A program made the translations under genes and the position numbers. Shown piece by piece: positions 22,147 through 34,800 of a DNA stretch of 64,000 nucleotides. The notes below the pieces were generated by a model. The model was not told the DNA's origin. It searched no databases and worked only from the letters and a program-made list of their open reading frames with translations. The stretch is from Cordylochernes scorpioides (lineage: Eukaryota; Arthropoda; Arachnida; Pseudoscorpiones; Chernetidae). Positions within the stretch are counted from its first letter, which is position 1; each line of letters starts with the position of its first letter. The stretch spans positions 33,191,749 through 33,255,748 of the forward strand of contig CP092865.1 in assembly GCA_030710605.1 (NCBI GenBank), written 5' to 3'.

Positions 22147-25100
22147 CTGGACACACAGTAGCTAGGTAACGTCTCAAACACCATTATGGCGTGAACCAAA
22201 AACATCTGGGATAAATATAACAGAATGGGCGTTATCGCTTAGAATTTGCGCTAAGTGAAGTGTGACTAACTGAAAATAGCGTCTTTCTACCAGAATTTAT
22301 TTCATCATTGCTAAAATACATTCTGTTTGAGATGACTCTAATTTTCTATGGTCAATTTATGAATAAACGAGAAGTTTCCTTTATCTACTCTGCTGGTGAG
22401 CAAAGGCCCTTCAACGATACAGAGCATTTGGGTATCGCGAGAACTGCGGGTTACAACAGAGCAGGTGACGCTATAAGGTTAAATGAAGCATGCCCGATAA
22501 CTTCTGGAATTCCTTAGAATATTGTCTCAGTGTCTCCTCTTCTTTTATAATATAGGCTTGAAACCCGATGTTGGAAGCAAATCCGGCATTGGTTGATGCT
22601 TTCTCCAGTAATCATTATGACACCTCCCTTGGAATTTTGGTCTTTTTATATTTCAGTTCCGAATTTATGGGGCGGTTCTCTATCTATGATTCAATACATG
22701 AATCAGGTTGCCGGTTATGGGGGGTCAAGAAAATTCTATTCTGTCTAATTTTCATAAGCAATTGGCTTATATATTGCAGAGTTCTGATGGGTGTATCATA
22801 ATATTTGGAATAACATGTTAGGTATAAATACATACAACACGATTATACCTTAATAAAATAAATATTTTACCCAACGAGGCTCAGGCACTTTGTAAGTGCA
22901 GCTTTTACGTGTACATACAGCCGTCATTTGTACTTGTAACGTGTATTTTTGATTTAGTTACTTCAAAATGAAATGATTTGATGCACTAGCTATCGCTAAT
23001 TTTATATTATAAACGTATCTCGATGTAAACCAAAGAACATAGTTCATCTTCAACTTCAAAGTCCCTTCTTGTCACTTACACCCTTGACTGCCATTAAGCA
23101 CAGTTTCCTAAAGACTGTCGTAGTTTTACTCACCCCTGAGGAAGACGGCGCCCTTAGTGTCATTCTCGATGTGGATGAGCTCGTAGGTGGCCTTGTTGCA
23201 CTCGAGGCGGGGCGAAGCCGTGGACTTGAAGCCCACGTAGCCCTGCTCGCAGCGCAGCACAAGCGACGACCGGTGGGCCAGCTCGAAGTGGAAGCGCTCG
23301 CACGGGCCGTCGGGGGTCTCGGCCACGGCGAAGAGGTGGCCGCTGCGCTTGGCGCCTACGTAGCGTCCGTTGTTGGCCACCAGGGCTACCGTGCCGTCGG
23401 TGAGCCACTCCAGTTTAAAAAGGCAATTGGCCGACCTGCGCATTGTCCTCGCTCTTCTAGCACATAAAAATAGAGAAAGTGTGGAGCTAGAATGGAAGAA
23501 TTATTTGACAAACAGTTAACAACTTTTCAGTTAGCCGGGGAATTGTTTTTATCAGTTTTGGGAACTGATTTCCCAAGCCATCTCATTAGACGAATGTAGA
23601 CATGTTTGTATATAAAAGGAATTCAAAGGTTATGCGAGTGGCTCTTCCCAGAGAGTTGTGGTCTGAAGACGGTTTAACAGCGTGCTCTGTGCTTAGTTCG
23701 TGTCTGGTGATCTCGCATGCCTGTGTGTCCGCTCCAATCATCCCTGGAATAAGAGATAAGTACAAGAATTTATAGTGTATTTTAACATCATATCTCTTTT
23801 TTGCTTGTTTTTGTACTTTTTAATGTGTGCACACGTTTAGGTGTATCAGGCCTTATTAAATTTGTGTACCAACCCGCCCAATAGTGACATCTATCCAGAT
23901 TACATTGGCTTTGAGATCTGGAGTGTTCATTGACCTCAGTTCCAATACAAGTTTAGACCCAGGGCCTTTTGAGATTTCGAAGGTTTGGCCAAAAAGTAAA
24001 AAAATATATTTCGGGCCAATAATAGTAAATACGTTTAAATGGATAAAGTTTATAAAAAAATATCGAGATATTTATAAACTTTATCCATTTAAGCGTATTT
24101 ACAAGGTTCTACTGTTGTCTACTTGGTTATACTGTGTGGACAACACTTATTAGCCCGAAATATATATATTTTTCTGATTTTTAAGAAGCCTCTTGCTCAC
24201 CTGGGGTGTGGTACAGCCTACGTCATACTAACAACCTCCTGAAAGTCGGCGTGTGTGGTTGACTTTTTATTGAGTTATCAGGAAGATGTTTTGGTCAATG
24301 TATGTGTTATTGGGCGAAACAACAACGGGGAATAGAACATATATAGCGCTCAAGGTTAGCGACATATTGTAGTTCTGAGAGGTCATCATTGTCGTTAGCC
24401 ATGCGTGACAATGTCGTGAAATTTACACACACACATTCCTATAGATATATCACCCTCTATGAAACGGCTATTTTGACCGGAATACTAGCTGGCCAAAAGG
24501 TTATGCTAGAGTGAAGGTTTATCTAACCAATAGTATACAGATGCCCAAAAAAGGTAAAATATTATTAAGATAAAGATATTGGGTTGAAGATTAACCAATG
24601 CTATTTAGTTCATTGAAGGAAACCAACGAGAAACATTTTTTTGCGATGTTAATCAAAAAGAAGATTCGAAATAAATTTATTGCTTTATATCATTGAGCTA
24701 AAGAAAAGCAGTTGCTTTATAACAAAATACAGCTTAAGACGAGCAAAAGAAATATCGTAACAAGTAGAGAGTAAGCGAGAGGTTGGCTATCGTGCAAACA
24801 AACACACAATAAATAACATTGAAAGATTCACAAGAAACCTCTGCAGAACAGAACTTGGGTAGCCTGGCCTGACCACTCTCTTTCAGTAGCCACTATGGCC
24901 GCTGCCAGGTAGAGGCTAAACAACATATAAAATGTTTTTTAATTTGTCTCCATTTTACCCTGTGTCTCTACTCTATTAGTGTAGGTAACATTTAAAAATT
25001 AATTTCGTACATTTCTGATTAAAAGGTCGAACTGCCCTCTCAATAATTATCTTTGATACCCATTTATGTTGCGGGCGTCTCTGCAGATCCGTTGGCCTGA

Positions 25101-27707
25101 TGAAGAATTCAAGCTACCGTATGACTGACACATGTCGGACGTTAATAACCGAAACAGCACAGGCTGAGTCGTCAACATTGTCAACATAATCGCCGCCACC
25201 TGTAACGTGGGGACATCGAACTCCGCTTCCTGGATGTCACATGTGCTGCTAAACCTGCAATTTTGTCATGTCGGACAGATGGCGGCGGTATCGCCTGGGA
25301 ACTCCCATCTAGACTCGAAATCCTCCAGTATGTTTAGGTTTGGCCGAAAATGTTAAAAATATAATTTTTAGTGTGCTATTTATTTGTGAATAATATAGGG
25401 AGAATTAATAACAAATATTAAATAGAAGATGAAAACATTTGTGAACGCGCTTGGATCATCAGTGGTGAACCTTCCCAGAGATTTCACTAATTTAATCTAC
25501 CAAATCGCTTTACAGTTATTTTATTGCCCTTTCTGCTTATTTACTGTGCATTTGAAAATTATTTTTTGATTATACTGTTTAACAAATGAAAATAAAGTTC
25601 TGTAATTGTAGAAAATTTCCAAATATTTTTCTTCGATCCCAGCTCCTCCGCTATAAGGATAAAATTACAAAGGCCTGCTTGAAATTGTTGAAAAAATATT
25701 GCGTGGAATTGTTGATACCAACAGCCTCTACATTGGTAGATGGTCGAATGGACAGATTTTTGATAAGAAATTCCAGAAAGAGTTTTTTTTTAAGAAATAA
25801 GACCACATTATTCATCAAATTAAAACTAATAGCTAGGACAAACTCAAAGAAGAGCTACTTGCTATATTTGTGTTTTAAAGGATGTGGTGTCTCGAATAAA
25901 AAAAAGAGGAAACGGACAATAAGAATAATTCTTTACGAATTATCAGCGCTTTTGCCGAAAAAATAACTGTCCGATAGTCTAGAAGATTGGAGAAGTTCTG
26001 CGTCAATCCACCGGACATGTCAGGACATTAGCGAAGAAGGCCATTACATAATTTAGAATGAAAAAACAATAGAAAAAAATAAAAGATAAGTGGGTCAGGT
26101 GTTGATATTAAAAAGCACATGTGATCGTGGTCAGGAGATGCCTTCTTTATTTTTAATAATTTAGAATATATTTTAGCAGAAAAATATTTACTTTCTTATA
26201 TATTCCCCCCAATAAAATCTCGGTAGTGAAGTCCAATAGGACAGAACATTTGGATCACTATAGCCACGGTTCATTATATGGTATCACCAATATATATTGG
26301 GATCATTTTAAGGTTCGTTATAAGGAAGGTTAACGCCATATACCCGCTTCGTTATAGCGAGGTTTTACTATATTACTTTTGAATGCCGAATATAACAATT
26401 TTGGGGAATTTTAAAATTAAACATGTAAAATAATTCATCATTTAGAGAGAGGTTCTATACCTATATTTAAATATATATATATTCTTTACTATTTGTAGCA
26501 ATTATCACCCTGAAAATAATTTCTGCACCAGTTTGGTGTGTAACATCAAGTCTTCATATTGAGATTAGCTTGACTGAACAGATTAGACCCGAGAGAGAGA
26601 GCTTCTTGGAGGAAAGTTCGCCTTGTCGTATGACTGAACCTATCAACGGATTGTTTGATTCAAACAGGTGTTTACGTAAAATATAGTTTAAATTTTGCAG
26701 GTAGGCGGTATTCTCTCTCTCTCTCATGCATGAAAATGGCCACTCTCCCTTAAAAATGCATTAAAATAATGTATTGGGAGAGGAATTATGAAATCGAAGC
26801 CACTACTGTACTGATGTAGTCAAACTATGGTTTCTGAAATTCCCAAAACTGGCTTACTCACCTAATTCAGAGCTCTCTGTTAAGAGATCAAATACATTGT
26901 TAAATATTCACCTCTTTGAAGGGAGATGGCCACCCATCGCCGTACAGAGGTTTCAAGATTGGGTCTTTAAAGAAAAACCTCAGTGAATGGACAGGAGCAT
27001 CTAACGATGCAAGCTATCTAGGCTTTCTGCTTTATTTCCTCAAAGGGGACTTCCTGATATAAAAAGGGAGGAAAGGAGGGCGTTTAGAGTGAGCTTAGAG
27101 CTCCATTTGAAACTATTAAACCGGGTCCTTATCCTGTGTCTTGTTTCCTCGAGTTCCCACCGTTTTTGAAATGTCTGTCATGCATATACAGAAGCCCAAT
27201 TTTTCAAAAAAGAGTTTGGCAAAAGGATATTTGCGAAAAATTTAAACTGATGATGTGAGCTGACGCTTGAAAGCTTACCATTTTAATCTAATGAAGAAAC
27301 TAAATGAAGAAACTTGTGTTTAAACTCTATTGTGATTATTCTAGATTCTTATAAACATAAGAATGCCTAAAGCACATGGCGGTTGAAAGACTTCTTATGA
27401 CTTGGCCTAAAATGTTTCTGTGATAAGAGACCACCTCCAGGAGAGACTGGTTTTGCCATGTTTTAAGCTATGGATTCTCATGGGATACCCTTGTATATAC
27501 AGTAACTAAAACTTCCTATGAGATACTTGAGGGACCACCTTTGTAGAATCACATATATAACCCCCAACCCCAGGGACACCACTTGTATTCTAAATACAGT
27601 TACGAGCGTCATGCGTTCTTAATTCTTCAGTTTTCATCTCTGTCACCGTTTGCTTTTTTTTTTTTGAATGGCGCTCTCCTATTGGTTGGCTACGATCACG
27701 CCACCTT

Positions 27708-27755
<48 letters not shown>

Positions 27756-30700
27756 CATGCCCCCCCCCCCACTCGCTTTTTGGTTCTGTAACTATTGTGT
27801 TGGAGCGGGTCGCACCTTAAATAAATGCATATATTAGTTAATAACTAAATGGAATCCTCTCTTTCTTTTTCCCAGTAAGAGACGCCTACGGAAGCCAACA
27901 GTACATAGACAGATAAAGCACATAGGCTATAGTTATTAACTAATATATGCATTTATTTAAGGCGCCAATTTATAATTGTAACAAATAGTATTTGAATCAA
28001 AACATTCAATCGGGTAAAACCTGGGCGTTGTCCGGGTCATTCGGCTAGTAAAGTATAAGAAAGTCTCTCATCACTGAATATATCGTTTCCAAATACTCGT
28101 CACAGAGGGGCGACATCTTGCTCTTTACTAAAATAAACAAATTTATTACAAACTGTTTAGAGTTTGTTAATATAACAAGTGTAAATATCTGATAATTAAA
28201 AGTTGTATGTGTGTTATCCATAAAATTAATTTAATTGAAAATATCTTCACAAAGTTTAATGCTCTTTCCATTTATATACAAAAACCGGATTGAATAATAG
28301 GGTTCGAGTTTTACCTAGCAGCCCCACTAGAACGCTATCATCACGTTACGACGTAGTTTTAATGTATATCTGAATACTTTTGATGTAATTGAAACCTCCG
28401 TCAAACATTTTAAAAATAAATAATTTCGTATTTTAACAACGAGGTGTTGCCACTCGTAATATAAAAGTGAACTGTTGATTACATAGCCCGGCATCGCCTG
28501 GAAATGTTGGCCCATGTATCCATCAAAGTTGTTTTTATTATATATTCCTAGTATATATTAAGAATATATTAACATTAGTAACGATACACAAAGCATTAAT
28601 AAAAATACCATTTAATTAAGCTTCTTATGAGACAAAATTTAATATTGATCATAAAACTCCAAGATTAAAATACAAAAAGATATTATGGTAATAATAAAAA
28701 ACTTCTTAAAACATAAAATATAGAATAATGACTGTTAACTGCCACATAGAAATTATAAAAGGGCATGCCATCCGCCAATTACGGGTTAGAAATGACTTCG
28801 CCTTTTGTTTGCGTTTTAAAAGATATATACCTATTAAAATATTATTGAGATAATTAGCCTATTACGAGCTCTAAACTATGACTCCTTACATTCGTATCTC
28901 TATATGGTTTTAAAAGGTCATCCAGATAAGTCGTATATTGTGGAAACGTATGCTGAACAAGCATATTTACACACACACTCTGTATAGAGAGACTGAGACC
29001 GTCTAGCCACCCTCAGCCTCCAAGTTCCACCAATTATAGTGAATGGGCCACAGCAGCATCAGAAGAAGGCAACTCACCCTTTGTCAGCACGGGCCTGGAT
29101 GCCGGAGCTGCTGTCCAAGGTCCAGTAGGTGTCCTGCAGGGTCCTCAGGTACCAGCGGTCGGGTCCGGGGTCATGCTCGAGCTGGAAGGTCTCGTGGTCG
29201 GAGGCCAGGTCTTGGTTGGCGCTGAGGTCCACGCCTGCAACAGCACACGGCGCTCAAACCGACAGGATTGGATGTGAAACTGGGTTGCAGAGAAGAGGAT
29301 CTAAGGAAGCTAACTACGGAGTAATTTTGCATGGCTGACATCACCACATCAGATTTGTAGACCATCGCAGATTCATTTGAACATCAACTGCAACCTGATG
29401 TTAACAGTTTTCTCTTCATGCCTAACCTCTTTATAGGAAAATGGATTTGTGTGTGTTGTTGTGTTTGTTGTGCGTGTTGTGTTTTTGTTTGTTGTTTTGC
29501 ATGTGATCACAGATGTGCACCAAATATATTATGAAATATACTATTGAAAAGAGAAATCATATGATAAATTAGAAAAGTGTGTTATTATACTGAAAACAAT
29601 GTGTGGTATCATCATTTGATGTCAATGAATTCACAAATAATTGTGAATATTTCCTAACGGCTCACAATTAGAAACAGTACCACAAACTCTGAGTATTAAT
29701 GCACTGGGGAATTGTTTGAACTGTACCCTGTTTGACGGAGACGTATTTGGAATTGAAGGCCATGAAGGCGGCCTGAGGTACTGAGTCCTCAAGGGAGAAG
29801 AGCTCGTCCTTGGTGACGAAGGTGGACTTGGCCCGGAGCGTGGCGCGGGAGCCGATTGGCGCGAGGTAGCGGCCGCGGGAGTCGGCGAGCGCCAGGTGGC
29901 CCTGGTGAAACTCCAGCGTGTACAGACAGTCCGGGGACTTCTCTGCTACCAGGAGGCCGTCGGAGGCCAGGAACCTGCCGTCACAGCGGACATGGCATAG
30001 TACCTGTGTAAACCTGGACTCTTATTCTGGTAAACTTTCAGACATCGAAACTTCAGAGGAAATTGAGTTATTCGAATAAATATTTATTTTGGGGAGCACA
30101 CACATATTCGCTGTAGCGAATCTGAATCCTCTGAAAACATTTTAAAAATATGATATACATAGATGAGAATCATATATTCAGATAATAATTTTATAATAAA
30201 AGTTACTCTGGGCCAAAGGAATTAGCAACCATCCTGTAAATATGCAAAATTTAATTACACAAATCCTCCACATTAATATTAAATACAAATATGCACATAG
30301 CAGAGATCGTTGAACGCACATATGTACATTCCCTAACTTGACTGTACATGTCTGTGCTAAACACTCACCTCCCCGCGGCGTGAAGCGCGTACCGCCCCCC
30401 TTGGAAGTCTAGCGTGAAGAGCGTGTCCTGGCCCCAGGGCGTGTTGGCGTCCACCAGCACCTCATCTCCCACGGCGCGGGCGAAGCGGCGGCGGCCCAGC
30501 GACCTGAGCAGCACCTGGGGTCGGGCGGCCAGGTGCACGGTCCAGAGCTCCCCGGGGCCTGGGCTCTTGGCGCCGCAGACCAGCTTGTCTCCACTGGCCC
30601 CCAGGTAGTACCTGCTCACCGCCACAATATATTTGAGTTAGTTAACCACACACTATTGTAGGATAATGGCAGTGCACTCAAACTCTTAGAAGGGAAGAAA

Positions 30701-31861
30701 CAAACTAGTGGCGGTTAAAGGTCTACGTGAATCCTTATGAAAACCTGCTGATAAAGGTAGAAGTTGTCTTTTAAATTAAATTAAAATATACATGTTGGAA
30801 GGATATCTTGGAAAAATGCATAAAATGCTTATGTGAATGACGTTGTTTTCTAACAAACTGAAATATTTCTGGTGTATGTGCTCGAAGCTCCACAATCGGC
30901 ACATGACTCACACGCAGCAACCAGTGTAACGTGGACCTGATGCACCGTTGTCGCCTGTGAGCTGATAGATTCCTGCGAACTGATGAGTTGCTTGTTTACA
31001 AGCGGAATTTTCTTCTAGCAATTTGGAAACAATCCAAGGTATATGTACTCAAAAAACTTACTTTGAGTCCATATCTTTGTTCTCTGTTCATTATAGATAT
31101 TTTATAGGAAACACAATTTTATTGGAAACTGTCAATGGGGAAATTCAAAATACAGATAAAAATAAGATATATTTAGGAACTTTAAGAGAACTGCGAACAG
31201 AGTTCAGTCAGCTGCTGTAACCTAAGCTAACCCTGTATAAAGAAGAAACCTGCTGTGTTGATTCACAGCAATTAAATATTGTTAAGCAATGTAGAGTTAA
31301 ATTACGGTTCATTATTTAAGTATATAGAAATAAACAGAGAGATTTAGAGATCCATGGCCTTCCTTACACAACAAGGTATAAGAAGTTAGAGCCAGGTAGC
31401 TTACCGTTATATAATGAAATAAAGAAACTTTTTGCTGTAAATGATTTTCGTGTTAAATATCGTACTAAGTGGTTTGCCCAGTATGGGATCGTAATGACTT
31501 CATACTGTTACACCAAAGAGAGTTACCCTCGTAGCTCATTCTTGAGGGCCCAGCGACCCGTGCCGTCGTCCGATACCCAAATGAGGAAGGTGGCGCCGGG
31601 CTCCTCCCGTTCCTCGGCTACGCAGGCCACGTTGCCGAAGCCGTCCACGGCCAGGTAGGTGCCGAGGTGGGACCGCAGACATACGCCGCCCCCCGCTGCC
31701 GGCTCCAGCTGCCACAGTTGCCGTCTCTTCAGCCCGGCCCCGCTAGCATTCACCCGGTGACCGAAGGTCTCGGCCGTGAGGTAGCGGCCTGACTGAGCGT
31801 TGATCAGCCCCACGGACCATAGCTCTCGCTGCTCGGCGGTGAAGAGGCGATTGGCCGTCAT
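21941..31861 (-). CDS. sn: Fascin (actin-bundling protein), six coding exons, 496 aa
   Basis: Fascin cross-links actin filaments into tight parallel bundles in filopodia and, in insects, bristles and nurse cells. Exons (minus strand): 31861-31527, 30611-30369, 29974-29727, 29234-29078, 23435-23134 and 22146-21941, totalling 1491 bases. All introns are GT-AG, in phases 2, 2, 1, 2, 1, and the joined frame is open throughout. The 496 residues match the usual ~490-510 and cover all four beta-trefoils (roughly 1-135, 136-255, 256-375, 376-496). [14 protein letters not shown] puts Ser40 where vertebrate fascin has its regulatory protein kinase C serine. [25 protein letters not shown] and [10 protein letters not shown] are strongly insect-like, and the protein ends LWEY. 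The ATG lies 4 bases after a CAG acceptor-like site, suggesting an upstream untranslated exon. Exons are GC-rich, unlike the introns. Intron 4 (5.6 kb) holds a Helitron and other repeats. The symbol follows the insect orthologue. Confidence 0.95.
23134..23435 (-). CDS. sn: Fascin exon 5, residues 328-429
   Basis: Acceptor GCGCAG|G with a poor pyrimidine tract; donor AGGG|GTGAGTAAA, phase 1. Encodes [42 protein letters not shown] and [11 protein letters not shown], spanning trefoils 3 and 4. Confidence 0.93.
24003..24165. repeat. Inverted repeat in fascin intron 4
   Basis: The arm with AAATACGTTTAAATGGATAA (ending near 24057) is inverted as TTATCCATTTAAGCGTATTT from 24073. Outer arms TATTTCGGGC and GCCCGAAATA also pair, with an extra ~40-bp unpaired segment on the right. 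It looks like a decayed miniature element. Confidence 0.6.
25440..25512. mobile_element. Foldback-family scrap in fascin intron 4
   Basis: TTGGATCATCAGTGGTGAAC and TTCCCAGAGATTTCACTAAT match the left core of the family. Confidence 0.55.
26215..26376. mobile_element. Short pogo-type miniature element in intron 4
   Basis: The left side holds GTGAAGTCCAATAGGACAGA and ACTATAGCCACGG, as in the inverted repeat at 1929-2010. The right end GTTATAGCGAGGTTTTACTA resembles the complementary terminus. The internal part is under 100 bp. Confidence 0.5.
27589..28048 (+). mobile_element. Non-autonomous Helitron, copy 2, in fascin intron 4
   Basis: Starts TCTAAATACAGTTACGAGCG and ends with a GC hairpin and CTAG before T. 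It contains a 43-base C run (27710-27752) plus a second run of 11 C (27760-27770). Two perfect 33-base inverted repeats (27815-27847 and 27930-27962) flank about 80 bp and are bounded by TTAA. Confidence 0.75.
28049..29077 (-). other. Fascin intron 4, proximal part
   Basis: AT-rich intron sequence between the Helitron and exon 4. No repeat family or conserved element is recognised. Confidence 0.5.
29078..29234 (-). CDS. sn: Fascin exon 4, residues 276-328
   Basis: Acceptor TTGCAG|GC, donor AAAGG|GTGAGT, phase 2. Encodes [19 protein letters not shown] through [17 protein letters not shown], the first part of trefoil 3. Confidence 0.92.
29727..29974 (-). CDS. sn: Fascin exon 3, residues 193-276
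   Basis: Acceptor GGCAG|G, donor CAGG|GTACAG, the least consensus-like donor in the gene; ends in phase 1. Encodes [13 protein letters not shown] through [14 protein letters not shown] to YVSVKQ. Confidence 0.92.
30369..30611 (-). CDS. sn: Fascin exon 2, residues 112-193
   Basis: Acceptor GAGCAG|G, donor GAG|GTGAGT, phase 2 at both ends. Encodes [15 protein letters not shown] through [11 protein letters not shown] to HAAG, the end of trefoil 1 and the first half of trefoil 2. Confidence 0.93.
31527..31861 (-). CDS. sn: Fascin exon 1 (coding), residues 1-112
   Basis: Begins [20 protein letters not shown] and covers most of beta-trefoil 1. The donor is GAGG|GTAACT, phase 2. It includes the kinase-site segment around Ser40 and ends WALKNELR plus a split Gly codon. 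Confidence 0.93.
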
Positions 31862-31867
31862 ACTCCT

Positions 31868-34800
31868 GAGTCAAACATATGTTGATAGTTTTTACAACTA
31901 TTATATCACATCTATATAGCCTACATGTTCACAATCTTCTTATTAGTGAGTTTAGTCCTTTGACTAATCGACGATATTCCCCATCTGCTGTCACAGTGTT
32001 GGATCCCGGTTCATCAGAAGTATAGTTAGGAAAATGTGGTAAATTACAAATTCCACATTACAGCAGTGTAACTATCAACACTTTCGGTTTTGTTTATAGT
32101 CAAGGGTCGTTCCGATATGCAGAGAGTCACCTGATCATCTTCAAAACTTCTCTCATTTAGCCACTTTGTCTTTCATCACTGCAACTCCTTTCATCGGCAT
32201 CCTAGGAGAGGCCGCTCCAGAATATGGATACTCCCGGTCTTTCTCTCTCCCTCTTAAAAAAGTTGGCGTACATCAGGATATATATATGTCATAATATATG
32301 CTCTTCCAGGATTAATAAAACAAACCAACAGCCAACGAGAAAGAGCTGGGCAGCTAAAGCGAGACACTTTAGACAACTAACTTACGACCATTTTTGGCCA
32401 CATTCCTGAGGGGGGGGGCGTTACCACCTGGCGACTATCCTGGTTAGCCCCCCGGTTGTGTACACAGGGAAAACAGTCGTTCAGCTGATAACGTCTCGCT
32501 CGCTCTCTCGGCTGGCTGCCTGGGGTATTGCTCTATCAACTCGTCGTGTGATTATTTCTCACCTCACCACATCATTACCACTATATTGTCACATATATAT
32601 ATCATTTCAGGTTTATACACAGTGTTGGTCGCGCGCTTAGAGAGGTGTAGAAAAGTTTTAGAAAGTAGTCCCAATAATACTCTACCATCATATGACTGGA
32701 TATATAAGCAAAATCGTTCAATACATATTAGAATTCTAAAAAGCTATATGGTTCATTAAACCGGAGAAACTGCTGGGAGGTGCATCACTGATGAGCTAGA
32801 CTCCCCTAAATATTTTGTTATTGCAGTAAGGGCACTAGTAGGTTGGTTGTATTTTAAAACGAAAAATCTGTTCTAATTGGTTTCTTTTTGTGCACATCAT
32901 TCTAGATTCGACTTTAGATGCAAATTGTATCAGGCTCATGTTATAAATAAATATCACTCCATACACCCTTTTAGTCATATTTTTATTTTTATTGCAAAAT
33001 ATTTTTGTTTCTATATGTTTTCTAATGAAAAATAAGGATAGAGACCAATATATTTTAAAGGGCAGATATAAATTATCTGAAAGGCTGTTATTTTCTGTAT
33101 AAGGACTTATGTTCGAAATAGCAACACTGAAACATTTTTAACGATTTCTCAAAAGGCACCCAGATTCTAGGACAAATCCAACTTTATCAAATAACCAAAC
33201 GATACCCTTGTAAGTACAAAATGTGAAAGGCTTCTACAAGTTAGTAGCGGCTTCTATAGTCTAAATAGTCGCAAACCCCAGCCTACCATGACAATCATGA
33301 ATGGCCAAGCGCTAAAAGTGCGAAGGTTAACCAGGATGTGGAAGGACACAGAGAGAAGAGAATAATGCCCCATATGTAAATGTGGCAGTAATTAACGGCC
33401 GTGTTCGAGGAAGCCATCACGGCAACACAAATTTGACGCTTCAAGGACTTCGAGAAAATGGCTCTAAATTGTCGCCATTTTTAAAGTTTCAACCCACTTT
33501 GTCTCAATTCCAGGAAGTTTACCGAAAATACCTTCCTATACTGTGCACAAATATTTGGCGGTGGTCTTCTGTTTGCTTGAAGGTTGATTCATAGACTTTT
33601 TAGTTTGAAGTCGCCTTTCTACATACTGTGGTTAGGGTTGGGTTAAATGTTGAGAGTTGATCCATAGTGAGAAAATATTGAAACCAATTTGAACGGTCAT
33701 TGTTCCCATGAATTAGTCTTAAAATAATTCATGGGCTGCTGTAAATCTTGGGAAGACAGACTTGATGTTTGTTCCTGGTGTTAATATTCTGCACCAGTCA
33801 TGGATTGCGGCCTATATTAATTCCAATGGACACCGGGCCTGGAAAGGACCGAGGAGGGCACTTAGGACCTGATCTAATTTATCCTACGAAGAATGATCGC
33901 CTTCAGGAGAGACCAGAATTAGCCAAGTTTTAGACGATAGTCTGTCAGAGAGGGCTCTGCTGAGGTAGACATTCTATAGCATGGAACCTCATACCTCGAT
34001 AAAAACTACAATTCTTTATACGATGACTGCGATCAATTTATTGATAAAATCTATCGTAAACTATTCTCAATATTTGTATTTTAGCTCAGCGAACCCTCGA
34101 GAACTCGCGTTCTTCCATGAGCCAAAAGAATCAGCTAAGAGCAAATATAACTCTCATTCCTAGTTGAATCATCAGAACTAAACTTAACGGGCTTTTTATA
34201 AAAAGAAACATATTGCGAACGGCTTATGAGCTCTCTTTAAACAATCATAATCATTATTTAAGTCCAATCCTAATAGATAATGTGGGTAACTAAACAAAAT
34301 TGTCTACCTAAATAGGACTGGTAGATAGCGTACCTTCCAAAACACTGGCACAGCGAGGAATACCACACCAGCCTTAGCGAGTTTTAATCGTTTGGAATTT
34401 ACTGCAAAACCTGTATTTAAAGAATTATTTTAATGGCATAAAGGAGGGACAATATCAAAATGAGATCTCATATGAATATTTCGGCTACAATAGAACAATG
34501 GGTGCAAATTAGATTTTCTTGAAAGTGAGAGAGATCTTCCTTGTCTCTGTGATTGTTTAATTTCTTTTGACTCTTGACTAATTAGCTGTATCGTCTAGAG
34601 GCTCGTTAGAGAAGGGTCGCTGACCTCAGGATTGGGTCCTTCATGGAGAACATCGAGGTTTAGCCACCTGTTGGTTTAATTTAAGAATCTAATAACGTCA
34701 AGTAATGTTTTATTTTCTGTAAGTTAGAAACTGTAGATAATCGTAATTTCGAACATATTGATGCTTCGGCATCTCACAGAGTGCAGACTGGTATCGTGAA

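Noticed and set aside
23069..23467. A 132-residue open frame on the plus strand across fascin exon 5
   Set aside because: It is antisense to a GC-rich, highly conserved exon; GC-rich exons create long antisense frames. It has no recognisable domain of its own.
25098..25165. CCTGATGAAG...ACCGAAACAGC, hammerhead-like order of motifs
   Set aside because: The ~45 bases between the two core parts do not pair as a stem II, and no stem I partners are visible; treated as chance.
25586..25966. 126-residue Lys-rich open frame in fascin intron 4
   Set aside because: No recognised domain, low-complexity AT-rich codons, and no splice or promoter context; it looks like chance or unrecognised transposon debris.
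27583..27837. Open frame encoding a poly-proline run
   Set aside because: The proline run is the translation of a homopolymer C tract in a Helitron copy; other copies have different tract lengths.
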